The notes under the pieces were generated by a model. It saw only the letters and a list, made by a program, of their open reading frames with translations, made no database searches and was not told where the DNA came from. A stretch of DNA of 38,701 nucleotides, taken from contig CADCHE010000019.1 in assembly GCA_902801205.1 (NCBI GenBank), forward strand, positions 1 through 38,701, in the 5' to 3' direction. Positions 9,964 to 19,804 of this stretch are shown one piece after another. Source of the stretch: an uncultured Bacteroidia bacterium (GTDB lineage Bacteria; Bacteroidota; Bacteroidia; Bacteroidales; UBA932). How positions within the stretch are numbered: position 1 is the stretch's first letter; each line of letters starts with the position of its first letter. Position numbers and translations under genes: made by a program.

Positions 9964-10826
9964 TCCGAATAAATAACAAATTTATCTTTCATCCGGGCTT
10001 CTTCTATCAAGTCCTGTTCCAAAGTCTGGAGCAGTTCGTGCTTCCGGGTGCTGATGAGGATGTCGCGGATCCGTTCGCGGCAGAAATCCAGCGGCGCCGC
10101 CTGACCGGCCTTCACCGTCTCGGCCAGATAGGCCACGGACACCTTGTCCGCACCGTCCGGCAGGACGATGAACGCACCGTTGCGGGCCGCGAGCATCTCG
10201 GCATAGTCCACCTGGAACTCAGCCGCCAGGGAGACGGCGTCGGTCCAGTGCGCAGAGGCGTCACGGTAGCGGTACGCTGAAATGGAGGCGATGCTGTCGG
10301 CGGCCTCCACATCGGCCAGGTCGTCTGAAGACATGAGTTTCCGGATGACGGGCAGGCTCGGGGAATCCTTGGCGATATTCAGGAAACGGACCCGGAAGAC
10401 GGGGCGCTCGAGCACGAACGACTCGGGATGCGCCTCGTAATAAGCCAGGATCTGCGCCTCGCTGACCGCCGTGTCCAGCCGCTCGTTGATGTAGCGCTGT
10501 TCGAAACGGTAGCGCAGCAGGGAGGCCCGGTAGGACTCGAGCTCCTTGGACACATCCTTTTCTTCCTTGGAAAGCTGCGCGGAGGCGACATCCAGGAAAG
10601 CCTGCTCCTTCGCCCACGTATTGATGTACAGCATCGCGAGATTCGTGCTGTCCTGGGGGGACGTTCCCGGCGGGATCACCGCCTCGACCTCGCTTCGGAA
10701 CAACTTGTGGTCGCCCAGGCGCGCCACCACCTCTCCGTCGTGCACGATGGAGGAGATCCAACGGCAGGACGGCAGGATGCCCAGCAGGAGGGCGGCGGCA
10801 AGCAGGGAAACTCGGATGCGCATCAC
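9960..10826 (-). CDS. SurA/PpiC-like lipoprotein
   Basis: A 288-residue protein with a lipoprotein signal: a hydrophobic stretch then LGILPSC, with C21 as lipid anchor. The body starts like a SurA N-terminal domain (VVARLGDHKLFRSEVEAVIPPG), continues as a charged helical region with ERYINE/AQILAYYEAHPESF features of parvulin-associated chaperones, and ends in a helical tail. No complete canonical parvulin core is obvious, so it may be a chaperone without isomerase activity. It lies between guaB (7-base gap) and surA (4-base overlap) and probably works with SurA in the periplasm. Exact family is uncertain. Confidence 0.72.
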   Translation of the reverse strand: MMRIRVSLLAAALLLGILPSCRWISSIVHDGEVVARLGDHKLFRSEVEAVIPPGTSPQDSTNLAMLYINTWAKEQAFLDVASAQLSKEEKDVSKELESYRASLLRYRFEQRYINERLDTAVSEAQILAYYEAHPESFVLERPVFRVRFLNIAKDSPSLPVIRKLMSSDDLADVEAADSIASISAYRYRDASAHWTDAVSLAAEFQVDYAEMLAARNGAFIVLPDGADKVSVAYLAETVKAGQAAPLDFCRERIRDILISTRKHELLQTLEQDLIEEARMKDKFVIYSE

Positions 10827-10833
10827 GGTCGGA

Positions 10834-12387
<1,554 letters not shown>

Positions 12388-12437
12388 TTATTCGGAGGAA
12401 ATCGCGATATTTGGGGAAAAATAAACGGAACACCGCG

Positions 12438-13544
12438 ATGAAAACACGCATAGCCGCCTTCCTGGCCGCCGGCCTCCTGCTGGCCGCAGCCGCACAGGCA
12501 CAGGACAAAGCGGTCGTAGCCCTCTCCGCGAACCTGATGCGGGAAGCGCCGGACTACACGGCCGAACTCGGAGACCAGGCCCTGATGGGCACGGTCGTGG
12601 AACTGCTGGACACCAGCGGCTACTGGATCAAGGTCCGGACGCCGGAGCCCTATACCGCCTGGGTGAATGAACTGGGGCTCGTCCCCCTCGACGCCGCGCA
12701 GCTGGAAGACTATCTGGCGGCGCCCAAATACATCTGCACCGCCTTCCACAGCACTGTCTACGCCGAGCCGTCGACGGATGCCGCCGTCGTCTCCGACCTG
12801 GTGGCCGGCGACCTGGTCCGCATCCTCTACAAGACCAGGACACATACGCGCGGCCGGCTCGCCGGTTACGAAGAAAACACCGCGGTACTCTCGAAACGCT
12901 TCGTCGGCGTCGTCCTGCCCTCCGGAAAGCAAGGGTATGTCCGGACGGAAGACGTGGACATTTTCTACCGCTGGGCGAAGGAAACGCACGCCGCGGCCCT
13001 GGACGGGAAGAAACTCGGGAAACAGGTCTGCCAGACGGCACAGCGGCTGCTCGGCGTCCCGTACATGTGGGGCGGGACCACCACCAACTACGTCGACTGC
13101 AGCGGTCTGACCCGCACCGTCTACTTCCTGAACGGCGTGCTGCTGCCCCGCAACGCTTCGCAGCAGGCCATGGTCGGGGAGGACGTTCCCATCCACGCCG
13201 CCGACGGGGGCATCACGGCCACGGCGCTCCGGCCCGGCGACCTCCTGTTCTGGGGCAAGGCCGCCCCTGAAGACTCCCTGCGTGCACACGGGTTCCGGCG
13301 GGAAGACGCCCGGGGCGCCCGCGCCGCGGGAGAACGCGTCAGCCACGTAGGCATCTACCTGGGGGAAGGCCGGTTCATCCACGCCGCGCAGGTCGTGCGC
13401 ATCGGATCGCTGGACCCGTCCGACCCGGACTACTACGCCCGCACGCCGATCCGCGCCCGACGGATCACCGGGTATGTGGACGAAGAAGGAAGCGGCATCC
13501 GCTCCCTCTTCACAAGCGCCGCTTATTTCCCTGAGGGATACTAG
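12438..13544 (+). CDS. secreted NlpC/P60 family peptidase with SH3-like domains
   Basis: A 368-residue protein. The start at 12438 is preferred over an in-frame ATG 99 bases earlier because a clean signal peptide (KTR, hydrophobic stretch, AQAQD) begins here. Residues about 25-180 look like two bacterial SH3-type domains; the NlpC/P60 domain follows, with catalytic C221 in YVDCSG, H303 in VSHVGIYLG and H315 in RFIHA. Such enzymes cut D-Glu to diamino-acid bonds in peptidoglycan stem peptides in the periplasm. A GATATTTG sequence at 12406-12413 may be a weak -7 box. The stop codon overlaps the dacB stop head-on by 3 bases within CTAG. Confidence 0.92.
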   Translation: MKTRIAAFLAAGLLLAAAAQAQDKAVVALSANLMREAPDYTAELGDQALMGTVVELLDTSGYWIKVRTPEPYTAWVNELGLVPLDAAQLEDYLAAPKYICTAFHSTVYAEPSTDAAVVSDLVAGDLVRILYKTRTHTRGRLAGYEENTAVLSKRFVGVVLPSGKQGYVRTEDVDIFYRWAKETHAAALDGKKLGKQVCQTAQRLLGVPYMWGGTTTNYVDCSGLTRTVYFLNGVLLPRNASQQAMVGEDVPIHAADGGITATALRPGDLLFWGKAAPEDSLRAHGFRREDARGARAAGERVSHVGIYLGEGRFIHAAQVVRIGSLDPSDPDYYARTPIRARRITGYVDEEGSGIRSLFTSAAYFPEGY

Positions 13545-15091
13545 TTTCCGTTCTCCGAAGCCAGCAGTACGATCAGCCGGTCCAGCAGCGGTCCCACCTT
13601 GGAGCCGCCCGCCAGGGCGTTGTTTGTCAGGATCGAGAAGACGATCGTTTCGTCACGGGCGCCCCGTTCCGGGATGATGTATCCGCTGAAGCACAGGGTT
13701 CCGTTCATCGAACCGCTCTTCATGCGGACCCGGGCGCGCACCGTCTCCTTCTCGCCGCGCAGGCGGGAGGCCAGCGTCCCCTTCCCGGGCTGCGGCAGGC
13801 TCGCCACGTAGTCCTCGAAGACCGGAGAATCCATCATCGCCCCGAGGAAACGGACGAAGTACGAAGGAGAGACATAGTTGTGACGCGACAGGCCGCTGCC
13901 GTCTACGATCCGCACGTCGGCGGGATCGGCGCCGAGGGCGGACAGCACCTCGCCCAGCGCCACATAGCTCGAATCATAGCTTGCGGAATGATGGAGCCGG
14001 CGGCCGAGCATCCGCAGGAGCGTCTCCGCGTAGAAGTTGTCGCTGATATGGTTGGTCCGCAGGACGATGTCTTTCAACGACGGGGAGGAAGTGCCGCCCA
14101 GGATGTGAAGGTCATCCACATTCGCGGCGTACGGGCCGTTCTCCAGGCTGGCCGGATCGGTGCGGAGCCGCCCGCCGCGCACATCCGCCGGTCCGCCCGA
14201 GACGGTGATGCCGTTCGAGCGGAGGTATTCACAGAAATAGTGCGCACAGGTGTAGGCGCCATACTTGTTGCTGAATTCCTCGGTCTTGGCCGCCCGGTCG
14301 ACGGCGAACGTGCCGCGCATCTCCGCGAAAGGCCACACGTCCGACGTATACAGGTACAGTTCGTCCCCAGTGCCGGCGCCTCCCGTCCGGGAACGGTTCG
14401 CGAAGCGGAGCCACGGCAGCTGCGGGAAGGAGACGATGGCGTTCACCGGCGTGCCCGGAGCCGTACCGGCGCTCACCTTCACTTCCAGGCTGTTTTCATA
14501 GAAACTGAGCCCGTCGCCGCCCGTGCCGTAGGCCGTCCCGATGTCCTGGTACGACCAGGTGTCCTTCTCGATCGGGCCGTCGAAATAGCGGCCGTCTCCG
14601 ATGACGCGGCCGTTGACAGACTTGATGCCCGCGTCGTCAAGCAGTTTCTTCCAGCGCGCGAACAAGGCCCCACGCGAGAGGGCGGACGTGTCCTTCGAAG
14701 CCAGCGTCGGGTCTCCCCCGCCGATGATGTACAGGTCGCCGTTCAGGGCGCCGTCGGCGGACACCTCTCCGCGCACGCCGATACGGGTCTCGAAACGGAA
14801 TCCGGATCCGAGGGCATGCAGGGCCGCGCCCGTCGTGACCAGCTTGAGGTTGGAGGCGGGGACCATCCGCGTGTCCGGATGGATGCAGGCAAGGGTGTCA
14901 CCCGCCCCGTTGACGGCCAGGACTCCGAGCAGGCTGCTTTTCAGCGCCTCGCTGCCGGAGATCAGCTCGACATAGCGCTGGGCGCGGGTTTTCGCTGCGC
15001 CTGCGGCGGGTTGTTGGACGGGGACCTGGGCATGCAGCGCGACGGTCGCCAGGAAGACCGCCGGAAGGGTTATGCAACGAAAAAGCTTCAT
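13541..15091 (-). CDS. dacB: D-alanyl-D-alanine carboxypeptidase/endopeptidase (PBP4 family)
   Basis: A 516-residue secreted peptidase of the S13 family, trimming or cutting peptidoglycan cross-links. The start at 15091 gives a proper signal peptide (KLFR, hydrophobic core, LHAQ) and lies just after a promoter; the longer in-frame reading would extend past that promoter. Catalytic S80-x-x-K83 is in PASNLKL, the SDN motif in HISDNFYAE, DGSGLSRHN is present, and K-S-G replaces the usual KTG near the C-terminus (RMKSGSMNG). Length suits the family. It is convergent with the NlpC/P60 gene and divergent from galE. Confidence 0.93.
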   Translation of the reverse strand: MKLFRCITLPAVFLATVALHAQVPVQQPAAGAAKTRAQRYVELISGSEALKSSLLGVLAVNGAGDTLACIHPDTRMVPASNLKLVTTGAALHALGSGFRFETRIGVRGEVSADGALNGDLYIIGGGDPTLASKDTSALSRGALFARWKKLLDDAGIKSVNGRVIGDGRYFDGPIEKDTWSYQDIGTAYGTGGDGLSFYENSLEVKVSAGTAPGTPVNAIVSFPQLPWLRFANRSRTGGAGTGDELYLYTSDVWPFAEMRGTFAVDRAAKTEEFSNKYGAYTCAHYFCEYLRSNGITVSGGPADVRGGRLRTDPASLENGPYAANVDDLHILGGTSSPSLKDIVLRTNHISDNFYAETLLRMLGRRLHHSASYDSSYVALGEVLSALGADPADVRIVDGSGLSRHNYVSPSYFVRFLGAMMDSPVFEDYVASLPQPGKGTLASRLRGEKETVRARVRMKSGSMNGTLCFSGYIIPERGARDETIVFSILTNNALAGGSKVGPLLDRLIVLLASENGN

Positions 15092-15096
15092 AAACA

Positions 15097-15126
15097 CAAA
15101 AATAATCCTAATTTTGCATATCCAAA
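15097..15126 (-). promoter_or_regulatory. dacB promoter
   Basis: On the minus strand TTTG (15123-15126), an 18-base spacer and TATTTTTG (15097-15104) fit the Bacteroidota consensus. The box ends 5 bases before the dacB ATG, so the transcript would be nearly leaderless if this is the only promoter. It overlaps the galE -7 box on the other strand. Confidence 0.6.
15109..15116 (+). promoter_or_regulatory. -7 box for galE
   Basis: TAATTTTG lies 21 bases before the galE ATG at 15138. No TTTG at -33 is apparent. It sits inside the spacer of the divergent dacB promoter, so the two promoters cannot easily be occupied at the same time. Confidence 0.5.
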
Positions 15127-15137
15127 AAGAAAGCGGA

Positions 15138-16166
15138 ATGAAAAAATGCGTATTGGTTTCCGGCGGAGCCGGATTCATCGGCTCGCATGTGAGCGTGGAA
15201 CTGATCGAGGCCGGTTATGACGTCATCGTCGCCGACAACCTGTCGAACTGCGACCTGTCCGGCGTCGAGGGCGTGAAGAAGATTACCGGGAAGGAAGACC
15301 TGCCCTTCGTGAAGATGGACTTCTGCGATGCAGAGGCGGCGATGCGCCTTTTCCGGGAGCACCGGATCGACGCCGTCATCCACTTCGCCGGTTTCAAGGC
15401 CGTAGGCGAATCGGTCGGCGAACCGCTCAAGTACTACCGCAACAACCTCGAATCGTTCATCAACGTCATCGAAGCCGCCCGCGCGAACGGCTGCCGGAAC
15501 ATCCTCTTCTCCTCATCGGCGACCGTCTACGGCGAACCCGACAGCCTCCCCGTTACGGAAGCCTCTCCGCGCAAGGAAGCCACCTCGCCTTACGGGAACA
15601 CCAAGCAGATGTGCGAAGACATCCTGCGCGACAGCGTGAAAGCGTATGAGGACCTGCGCGGCATCGCGCTCCGCTACTTCAACCCGATCGGCGCGCATCC
15701 TTCCGCCCTCATCGGCGAACTTCCGCGCGGGGTGCCGAACAACCTCGTCCCCTTCATCACGCAGACGGCCATCGGCCGCCGGGAATGCCTGTCCATCTTC
15801 GGGAACGACTACCCGACCCCCGACGGCACCTGCCAGCGGGACTTCATCGACATCGTCGACCTGGCCCGTGCACACGTCTTCGCCGTCCGTCGGATGCTGG
15901 ACGGGCGGATGACCGAAGCTTACGAAATCTACAATATCGGGACAGGGACGCCGCTCTCCGTCATGCAGCTGGTCAACGCATTCCAGGAAGCGACGGGCGT
16001 CGCGCTCAATTACCGGTTCACACCGCGCCGGCCCGGGGACGTGACCGCCATCTGGGCCGACCCCGCCAAAGCGAACCGGGAACTGGGATGGAAGGCGGAA
16101 AGGGACATCCGTGACACCCTCGCCGCCGCCTGGGCCTGGGAAAAGCACCTGGCCGGGAAAGACTAA
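15138..16166 (+). CDS. galE: UDP-glucose 4-epimerase
   Basis: A 342-residue extended SDR enzyme interconverting UDP-glucose and UDP-galactose in the cytoplasm. The NAD motif GGAGFIGSH is at residues 9-17, catalytic S126 is in LFSSSATVYG, and Y152/K156 are in PYGNTK. GALRYFNPIGAHPSALIGE-type signatures (here IALRYFNPIGAHPS) and the CQRDFIDIVDLARAHV segment are characteristic of GalE. The ATG at 15138 fits the family N-terminus; an in-frame ATG at 15072 would add 22 residues that do not belong to the fold and lies upstream of the -7 box. The 3' end overlaps the VanZ-like gene convergently by 4 bases. Confidence 0.95.
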   Translation: MKKCVLVSGGAGFIGSHVSVELIEAGYDVIVADNLSNCDLSGVEGVKKITGKEDLPFVKMDFCDAEAAMRLFREHRIDAVIHFAGFKAVGESVGEPLKYYRNNLESFINVIEAARANGCRNILFSSSATVYGEPDSLPVTEASPRKEATSPYGNTKQMCEDILRDSVKAYEDLRGIALRYFNPIGAHPSALIGELPRGVPNNLVPFITQTAIGRRECLSIFGNDYPTPDGTCQRDFIDIVDLARAHVFAVRRMLDGRMTEAYEIYNIGTGTPLSVMQLVNAFQEATGVALNYRFTPRRPGDVTAIWADPAKANRELGWKAERDIRDTLAAAWAWEKHLAGKD

Positions 16167-16570
16167 CGCCGGCGGATCTGCCGGACCGTTTCGATCAGCA
16201 GCACAATCCCCGAACTGATACCCAGCGCAAGGGTGTCAGCCTTGAAGTCGCGCAAATCGCCCGACCGCCAGGACAGGAAAGACTGGACGACCTCCGTCCC
16301 GCCGGACAGCACAAGGCCGGCCGCGAAGATGCCGGCCACCAGCAGCAGCGACAGGAAGAACGAGCGCGGGCGCACGCCCAGGGCGCCGTATGCCAGCAGC
16401 GGAAAAGGAAGGAACATCAGGAAATGGACGACCTTGTCAGTCGGAAAGCCCCACAGGTACCGGCTGACCGACGGCAATGACTTGAAATAACCGAAGCACA
16501 AGTACAGAACCGCCAGCACGTACACGACCAGCAGGATCCGGAATACAAGCTTGCCCGTCCGTCTTTCCAT
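16163..16570 (-). CDS. VanZ-like family membrane protein
   Basis: A protein of about 135 residues with four predicted membrane helices. DKVVHFLMFLPFPLLAYGA and the later GGTEVVQSFLSWRSGDLRDFKAD..G segment are the two signatures of the VanZ-like family, whose cellular role is generally undefined. The start is 16570, 4 bases after the asd stop; 16582, overlapping asd by 8 bases, is equally possible. It is probably co-transcribed with asd. The extreme 3' end overlaps galE, which runs the opposite way. Confidence 0.8.
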   Translation of the reverse strand: MERRTGKLVFRILLVVYVLAVLYLCFGYFKSLPSVSRYLWGFPTDKVVHFLMFLPFPLLAYGALGVRPRSFFLSLLLVAGIFAAGLVLSGGTEVVQSFLSWRSGDLRDFKADTLALGISSGIVLLIETVRQIRRR

Positions 16571-16574
16571 GGGC

Positions 16575-17582
16575 CTATTCATCGACCAGGAAACCGCGGC
16601 GGAGCAGTTCCTCCGCGATCTGTACGGCATTGGTCGCCGCCCCTTTGCGGATGTTGTCGGAGACACACCAGAAATTGAGGCCGTACGGCACGGAAGGGTC
16701 GCGGCGCAGCCGTCCGACGAACACGTCGTCCTTGCCGAGGGCGAAGCGGGGCATCGGATAGCGGTTCTGCGACGGGTCATCCTCTACCGTGACGCCGGGG
16801 GCCGCTTCCCAGAGGGCGCGTACCTCCTCGAGGGTGAAGTCGCGTTCGAACTCGAGGTTGATGGATTCGCTGTGTCCCCCGATGACCGGCACGCGGGCGG
16901 CCGTCGGGCTGACGCCGATGCTGTCATCACCCAGGATCTTGTGGGTCTCGTTCACCATCTTCATCTCCTCCTTCGTATAGCCGGATTCGAGGAAAACGTC
17001 GATGTGGGGAATCACATTCTCGTCGATCGGGTACGGATAAAAAGCGGGATATTCGCCCCACCGGGCGCCGCCACGCTCCGCTTTCATCTGGGCGACGGCC
17101 TTGTTGCCGGACCCCGTCACGCTCTGGTATGTCGATACCACGATCCGCTTGATGCGGAAGCGGCGGTGGAGCGGCGCCAGGGGCAGCAGCATCTGGATGG
17201 TGGAGCAGTTCGGATTGGCGATGATGAAATCCTCCGCCGTCAGGACGTCGGCGTTGATTTCCGGCACGACCAGTTTCTTGGTCGGATCCATCCGCCAGCA
17301 GGAGGAGTTGTCCACCACACGGCAACCCACCGCGGCGAATCGCGGGGCCAGCTCGCGGGAGGCATCGCCGCCGGCGGAGAACAAGGCCAGGTCCGGCCGG
17401 AGTGCGATCGCTTCATCGGCACTGACGACGGTGTGTTCCTGTCCGTGGAAAAGGATCTTGCGGCCCACCGAACGGGCGGAGGCCACGGGGATGAAGGAAG
17501 ACACGGGGAAATGCCTCTCTTCCAAAACTTCGACCATTCGGGTTCCTACCAGGCCGGTCACGCCTACGACAGCTACTTTCAT
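16575..17582 (-). CDS. asd: aspartate-semialdehyde dehydrogenase
   Basis: A 335-residue cytoplasmic enzyme reducing aspartyl phosphate to aspartate semialdehyde, the branch point for lysine/diaminopimelate, threonine and methionine. The N-terminal VGVTGLVGTRM (residues 6-16) is the NADP-binding loop. The catalytic C126 is in NPNCSTIQ, and the histidine in GGHSESINLEFERDF near residue 240 is the expected second catalytic residue. QSVTGSGNKA is also typical. The gene lies behind a small conserved gene with a terminator between them; no good TAnnTTTG box was seen directly upstream. Confidence 0.96.
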   Translation of the reverse strand: MKVAVVGVTGLVGTRMVEVLEERHFPVSSFIPVASARSVGRKILFHGQEHTVVSADEAIALRPDLALFSAGGDASRELAPRFAAVGCRVVDNSSCWRMDPTKKLVVPEINADVLTAEDFIIANPNCSTIQMLLPLAPLHRRFRIKRIVVSTYQSVTGSGNKAVAQMKAERGGARWGEYPAFYPYPIDENVIPHIDVFLESGYTKEEMKMVNETHKILGDDSIGVSPTAARVPVIGGHSESINLEFERDFTLEEVRALWEAAPGVTVEDDPSQNRYPMPRFALGKDDVFVGRLRRDPSVPYGLNFWCVSDNIRKGAATNAVQIAEELLRRGFLVDE

Positions 17583-17615
17583 TTCTTTGCCGTTTCGTTC
17601 GTTTTATACAAAACC

Positions 17616-17641
17616 GGGGAAAGACCCGAAAGCCTTCCCCC
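17616..17641 (-). terminator. intrinsic terminator after the small conserved gene
   Basis: Transcribed from the minus strand, GGGGGAAGG pairs with TCTTTCCCC (some GU pairs) around an 8-base loop and is followed by GGTTTTGTAT. It lies 28 bases past the stop of the gene at 17670-17954 and just before asd, so asd expression may depend on read-through or a promoter not recognised here. Confidence 0.6.
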
Positions 17642-17669
17642 GCATATCTTACAAAGGATCAGCTTCCGG

Positions 17670-17954
17670 TTACTCCTTGGCTGCTTTCTGGACCATGTCG
17701 CTCAGACGGTTGTACAGTTCGTCCGTCTTGTCGAGCAGCTCCTTGCGGATGGCAGTGTAGTAAGCGGATTTCTTGCCTTCCACTTTCTCGTTCACCTTGT
17801 CTTTCAGGTCGTTGTAGAGGTTGACGGCGTCATCGAAAAGCACGCCGAGAGCGGCATCGTCCGCATTCTTGTTCACGGCGCTGAAAAGGGAGCAGTCATC
17901 GATGAATGCACCGATCACGTACTCGATGTCTTTCTTGATGTCACGAAGATTCAT
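17670..17954 (-). CDS. small conserved hypothetical protein, helical
   Basis: A 94-residue, soluble, charged protein without signal peptide or membrane segment. It reads as three or four amphipathic helices, with many Lys, Asp and Glu residues and a KDIEYVIGAFIDDC opening. I do not recognise a named domain; the pattern recalls small uncharacterised proteins common in Bacteroidales. It has its own good promoter (17978-18008) and terminator (17616-17641), so it is very likely a genuine single-gene transcript. Function unknown. Confidence 0.75.
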   Translation of the reverse strand: MNLRDIKKDIEYVIGAFIDDCSLFSAVNKNADDAALGVLFDDAVNLYNDLKDKVNEKVEGKKSAYYTAIRKELLDKTDELYNRLSDMVQKAAKE

Positions 17955-17977
17955 TGTCTTTCTGTTTTAATTCGGTG

Positions 17978-18008
17978 CAAAGATACAGATAATTTCAAAA
18001 AAAGGCAA
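17978..18008 (-). promoter_or_regulatory. promoter of the small conserved gene
   Basis: On the minus strand TTG (18006-18008), 20 bases, then TATCTTTG (17978-17985), 23 bases before the ATG. This is a good Bacteroidota match. Confidence 0.7.
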
Positions 18009-18085
18009 TTATCCTTTTATTCTTCATTCTCCCTCGTCCTCTTAGGCCGTCTTTGTGCATCTCTGTTTCTGACACGCCGAGGCAG

Positions 18086-19180
18086 TTATTCCGGCTCGGA
18101 GGCGATGGCTTCGCGGAACAGGTCGATCCCGTGGAGCTGGAAGTCCGTTCCTTCCGCCGTGCAAGGGCTCCAGGGGGCCATCATGAAGCCGTACAGGTGG
18201 TCCTTGGAAATGACCTTCCGGCATGTCCGGACAAGTTTCCCGATCACGTCGTCCGCACCGACATTGAGCTCCCGGCGTTTGTAGCCCACCCAGTTCGTGC
18301 CGCAGGGCACCTGGTCGAAACCGGCTTCTTCCAGTTTCCAAAACATGATCAGGCGCTCATGGTCGTCCGTCCGGTTCGTTTCGGGGTCGAATCCGCCATA
18401 GGCCTCGTCGTAGTACCAGTTCTGCTGGATGACGCTCTTCGGGCAGCGCTCGAAATATTCGGGGTGGGTCCAGCCGTAATCACACCAGACCCAGGGCCGG
18501 GCGCCCTGCTTCTCGACCTCGCCGAGGATGAACAGGAAGTCGCTCCACCACGATTCTCCGACCCGCTGCATCCGGTAGGTGAACCCGCTCTGATGGCCGA
18601 CGGTCTCTTCGTCGTATCCGATGTGGAAGAAGCGCGGATGCCCGAAGATTTCCGCCGCATCGGCGATCACCTCGGAGCACATCCGGTAATATGGGGCGGA
18701 CGACACCATGTGACGGTAGTCCTTCATCCAGCCGTTGTGGGTGTTGGAAAAGTTGAGTTTGGGGATGACTTCCATGCCCAGCGCATTCAGGCGGCGGATT
18801 TCGTCGCGCATCTTCTCGACGCTCCAGCTGCCTTCGACGGCCAGTTCCGGGTGGCTCGGATACTGGAGTCCTTCGCCAAGGTCGACGACCAGCATGTTGA
18901 CACCGTTCGCGGCTGCGTAATCCGTCACTTTCCGCCACAGGGAATCCACGGTGGTCAGCCGCAGGTCGGGGCGTTTGTTTTCAGGCAGCAGTTTGACCGC
19001 CTCCTGCAGGTCGCTTCCCATCGTCTGGACGGGCCAGTCGCACCACATATTGTTGCCGAGACGGATGTACAGGGCCCGGATGTCGCCGACGGGGGCCTGG
19101 AAGCTCTGCGTGAAGGCGTCCTGCTTCTTGCAAGCGCCGAGGGTGAGCAGCATCACCGCGAAGAGTAACAGCTTTTTCAT
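18086..19180 (-). CDS. lipoprotein with GH20-like TIM-barrel domain
   Basis: A 364-residue lipoprotein; the start at 19180 is chosen because KKLLLF.., a hydrophobic core and the lipobox LTLGAC (C17) begin there. The body resembles a glycoside hydrolase family 20-like barrel: residues 85-150 (YAAANGVNMLVVD, LNALGMEVIPKLNFS) look like barrel strands, and FFHIGYDEE at 185-192 recalls the His-x-Gly-x-Asp-Glu catalytic pair of GH20 hexosaminidases. Trp-rich segments (WSDFLF, WVWCDYGW, MFWKLEEAG) follow. It is shorter than usual GH20 enzymes and lacks the N-terminal accessory domain. Probable surface or periplasmic glycan-active protein; substrate and activity are inference. A TACCTTTG box lies upstream. 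Confidence 0.7.
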   Translation of the reverse strand: MKKLLLFAVMLLTLGACKKQDAFTQSFQAPVGDIRALYIRLGNNMWCDWPVQTMGSDLQEAVKLLPENKRPDLRLTTVDSLWRKVTDYAAANGVNMLVVDLGEGLQYPSHPELAVEGSWSVEKMRDEIRRLNALGMEVIPKLNFSNTHNGWMKDYRHMVSSAPYYRMCSEVIADAAEIFGHPRFFHIGYDEETVGHQSGFTYRMQRVGESWWSDFLFILGEVEKQGARPWVWCDYGWTHPEYFERCPKSVIQQNWYYDEAYGGFDPETNRTDDHERLIMFWKLEEAGFDQVPCGTNWVGYKRRELNVGADDVIGKLVRTCRKVISKDHLYGFMMAPWSPCTAEGTDFQLHGIDLFREAIASEPE

Positions 19181-19199
19181 ATCGATTCCGTTATTTTTC

Positions 19200-19207
19200 C
19201 AAAGGTA
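19200..19207 (-). promoter_or_regulatory. -7 box for the GH20-like lipoprotein
   Basis: TACCTTTG on the minus strand, 19 bases before the chosen ATG at 19180. No convincing -33 TTTG is present. It supports the shorter start, since the longer reading frame would begin upstream of this box. Confidence 0.45.
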
Positions 19208-19254
19208 ACCTATCAAAGGGAACATATCCATGGGAAACGTGCCCGTTTTTTTGC

Positions 19255-19262
19255 TATTTTTG
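19255..19262 (+). promoter_or_regulatory. -7 box for the exported two-gene unit
   Basis: TATTTTTG on the plus strand, 42 bases before the ATG at 19305. The -33 element is weak. It would serve both genes at 19305-20431, which are 8 bases apart. Confidence 0.5.
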
Positions 19263-19304
19263 TAGTCACTTTCAAAAAACAAATGTAACAATAATCGTAA
19301 AACA

Positions 19305-19796
19305 ATGAAAAAAGTATTGGTTTTATCGGCAGTGCTTTTGGCTTTTTCGTTCTCTGCGTTTGCGCAGATAACCAGATCCGGCGAGGATGTCCAAGCAAGG
19401 TCGGCAGATGCTGTCCAGTCCGTATTCGTTCATCCTATGGTCATGGAGTCCGTCCCCGTCCAGGTACAGGGTGCAGACAACTCCGGGAAGGTCACCTTCG
19501 TCTACAGATTCAAGAAAAAGGATTACCGCAAGCATTTCGGCGGAAACCTCGAGAACCTCAAGGCCTACACCGTTTACCTTGCATCAAAAGAGTATGGGGT
19601 TGATGCATTCGGCGGCAGCCTCTTCTTCTTCACGACGGAGAACAACGATTGCACCATGGTCATGACAGGATATCCCGTAAAGTATACAAAGATGCGGGAA
19701 GCATCCGATGCGGATCTCGATTGGATGAGCCTGGTCGCTCCTTTCCCGCAGTCCGTCACGAATACCCCTTCCAGAAGGTTCCATGCTAAAAAGTAG
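19305..19796 (+). CDS. exported protein of unknown function
   Basis: A 163-residue protein with a clear signal peptide (KKVLVL, hydrophobic stretch, AFAQ, cleavage near 21). The mature part is mixed alpha/beta with a Lys-rich stretch (FKKKDYRKHF) and several aromatic residues; no domain is recognised. Its gene is 8 bases upstream of a predicted beta-barrel gene and shares its promoter, so the two probably act together at the cell envelope. It could be a periplasmic partner of the barrel, but this is only inferred from context. Confidence 0.7.
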   Translation: MKKVLVLSAVLLAFSFSAFAQITRSGEDVQARSADAVQSVFVHPMVMESVPVQVQGADNSGKVTFVYRFKKKDYRKHFGGNLENLKAYTVYLASKEYGVDAFGGSLFFFTTENNDCTMVMTGYPVKYTKMREASDADLDWMSLVAPFPQSVTNTPSRRFHAKK

Positions 19797-19804
19797 TTTC
19801 AATT

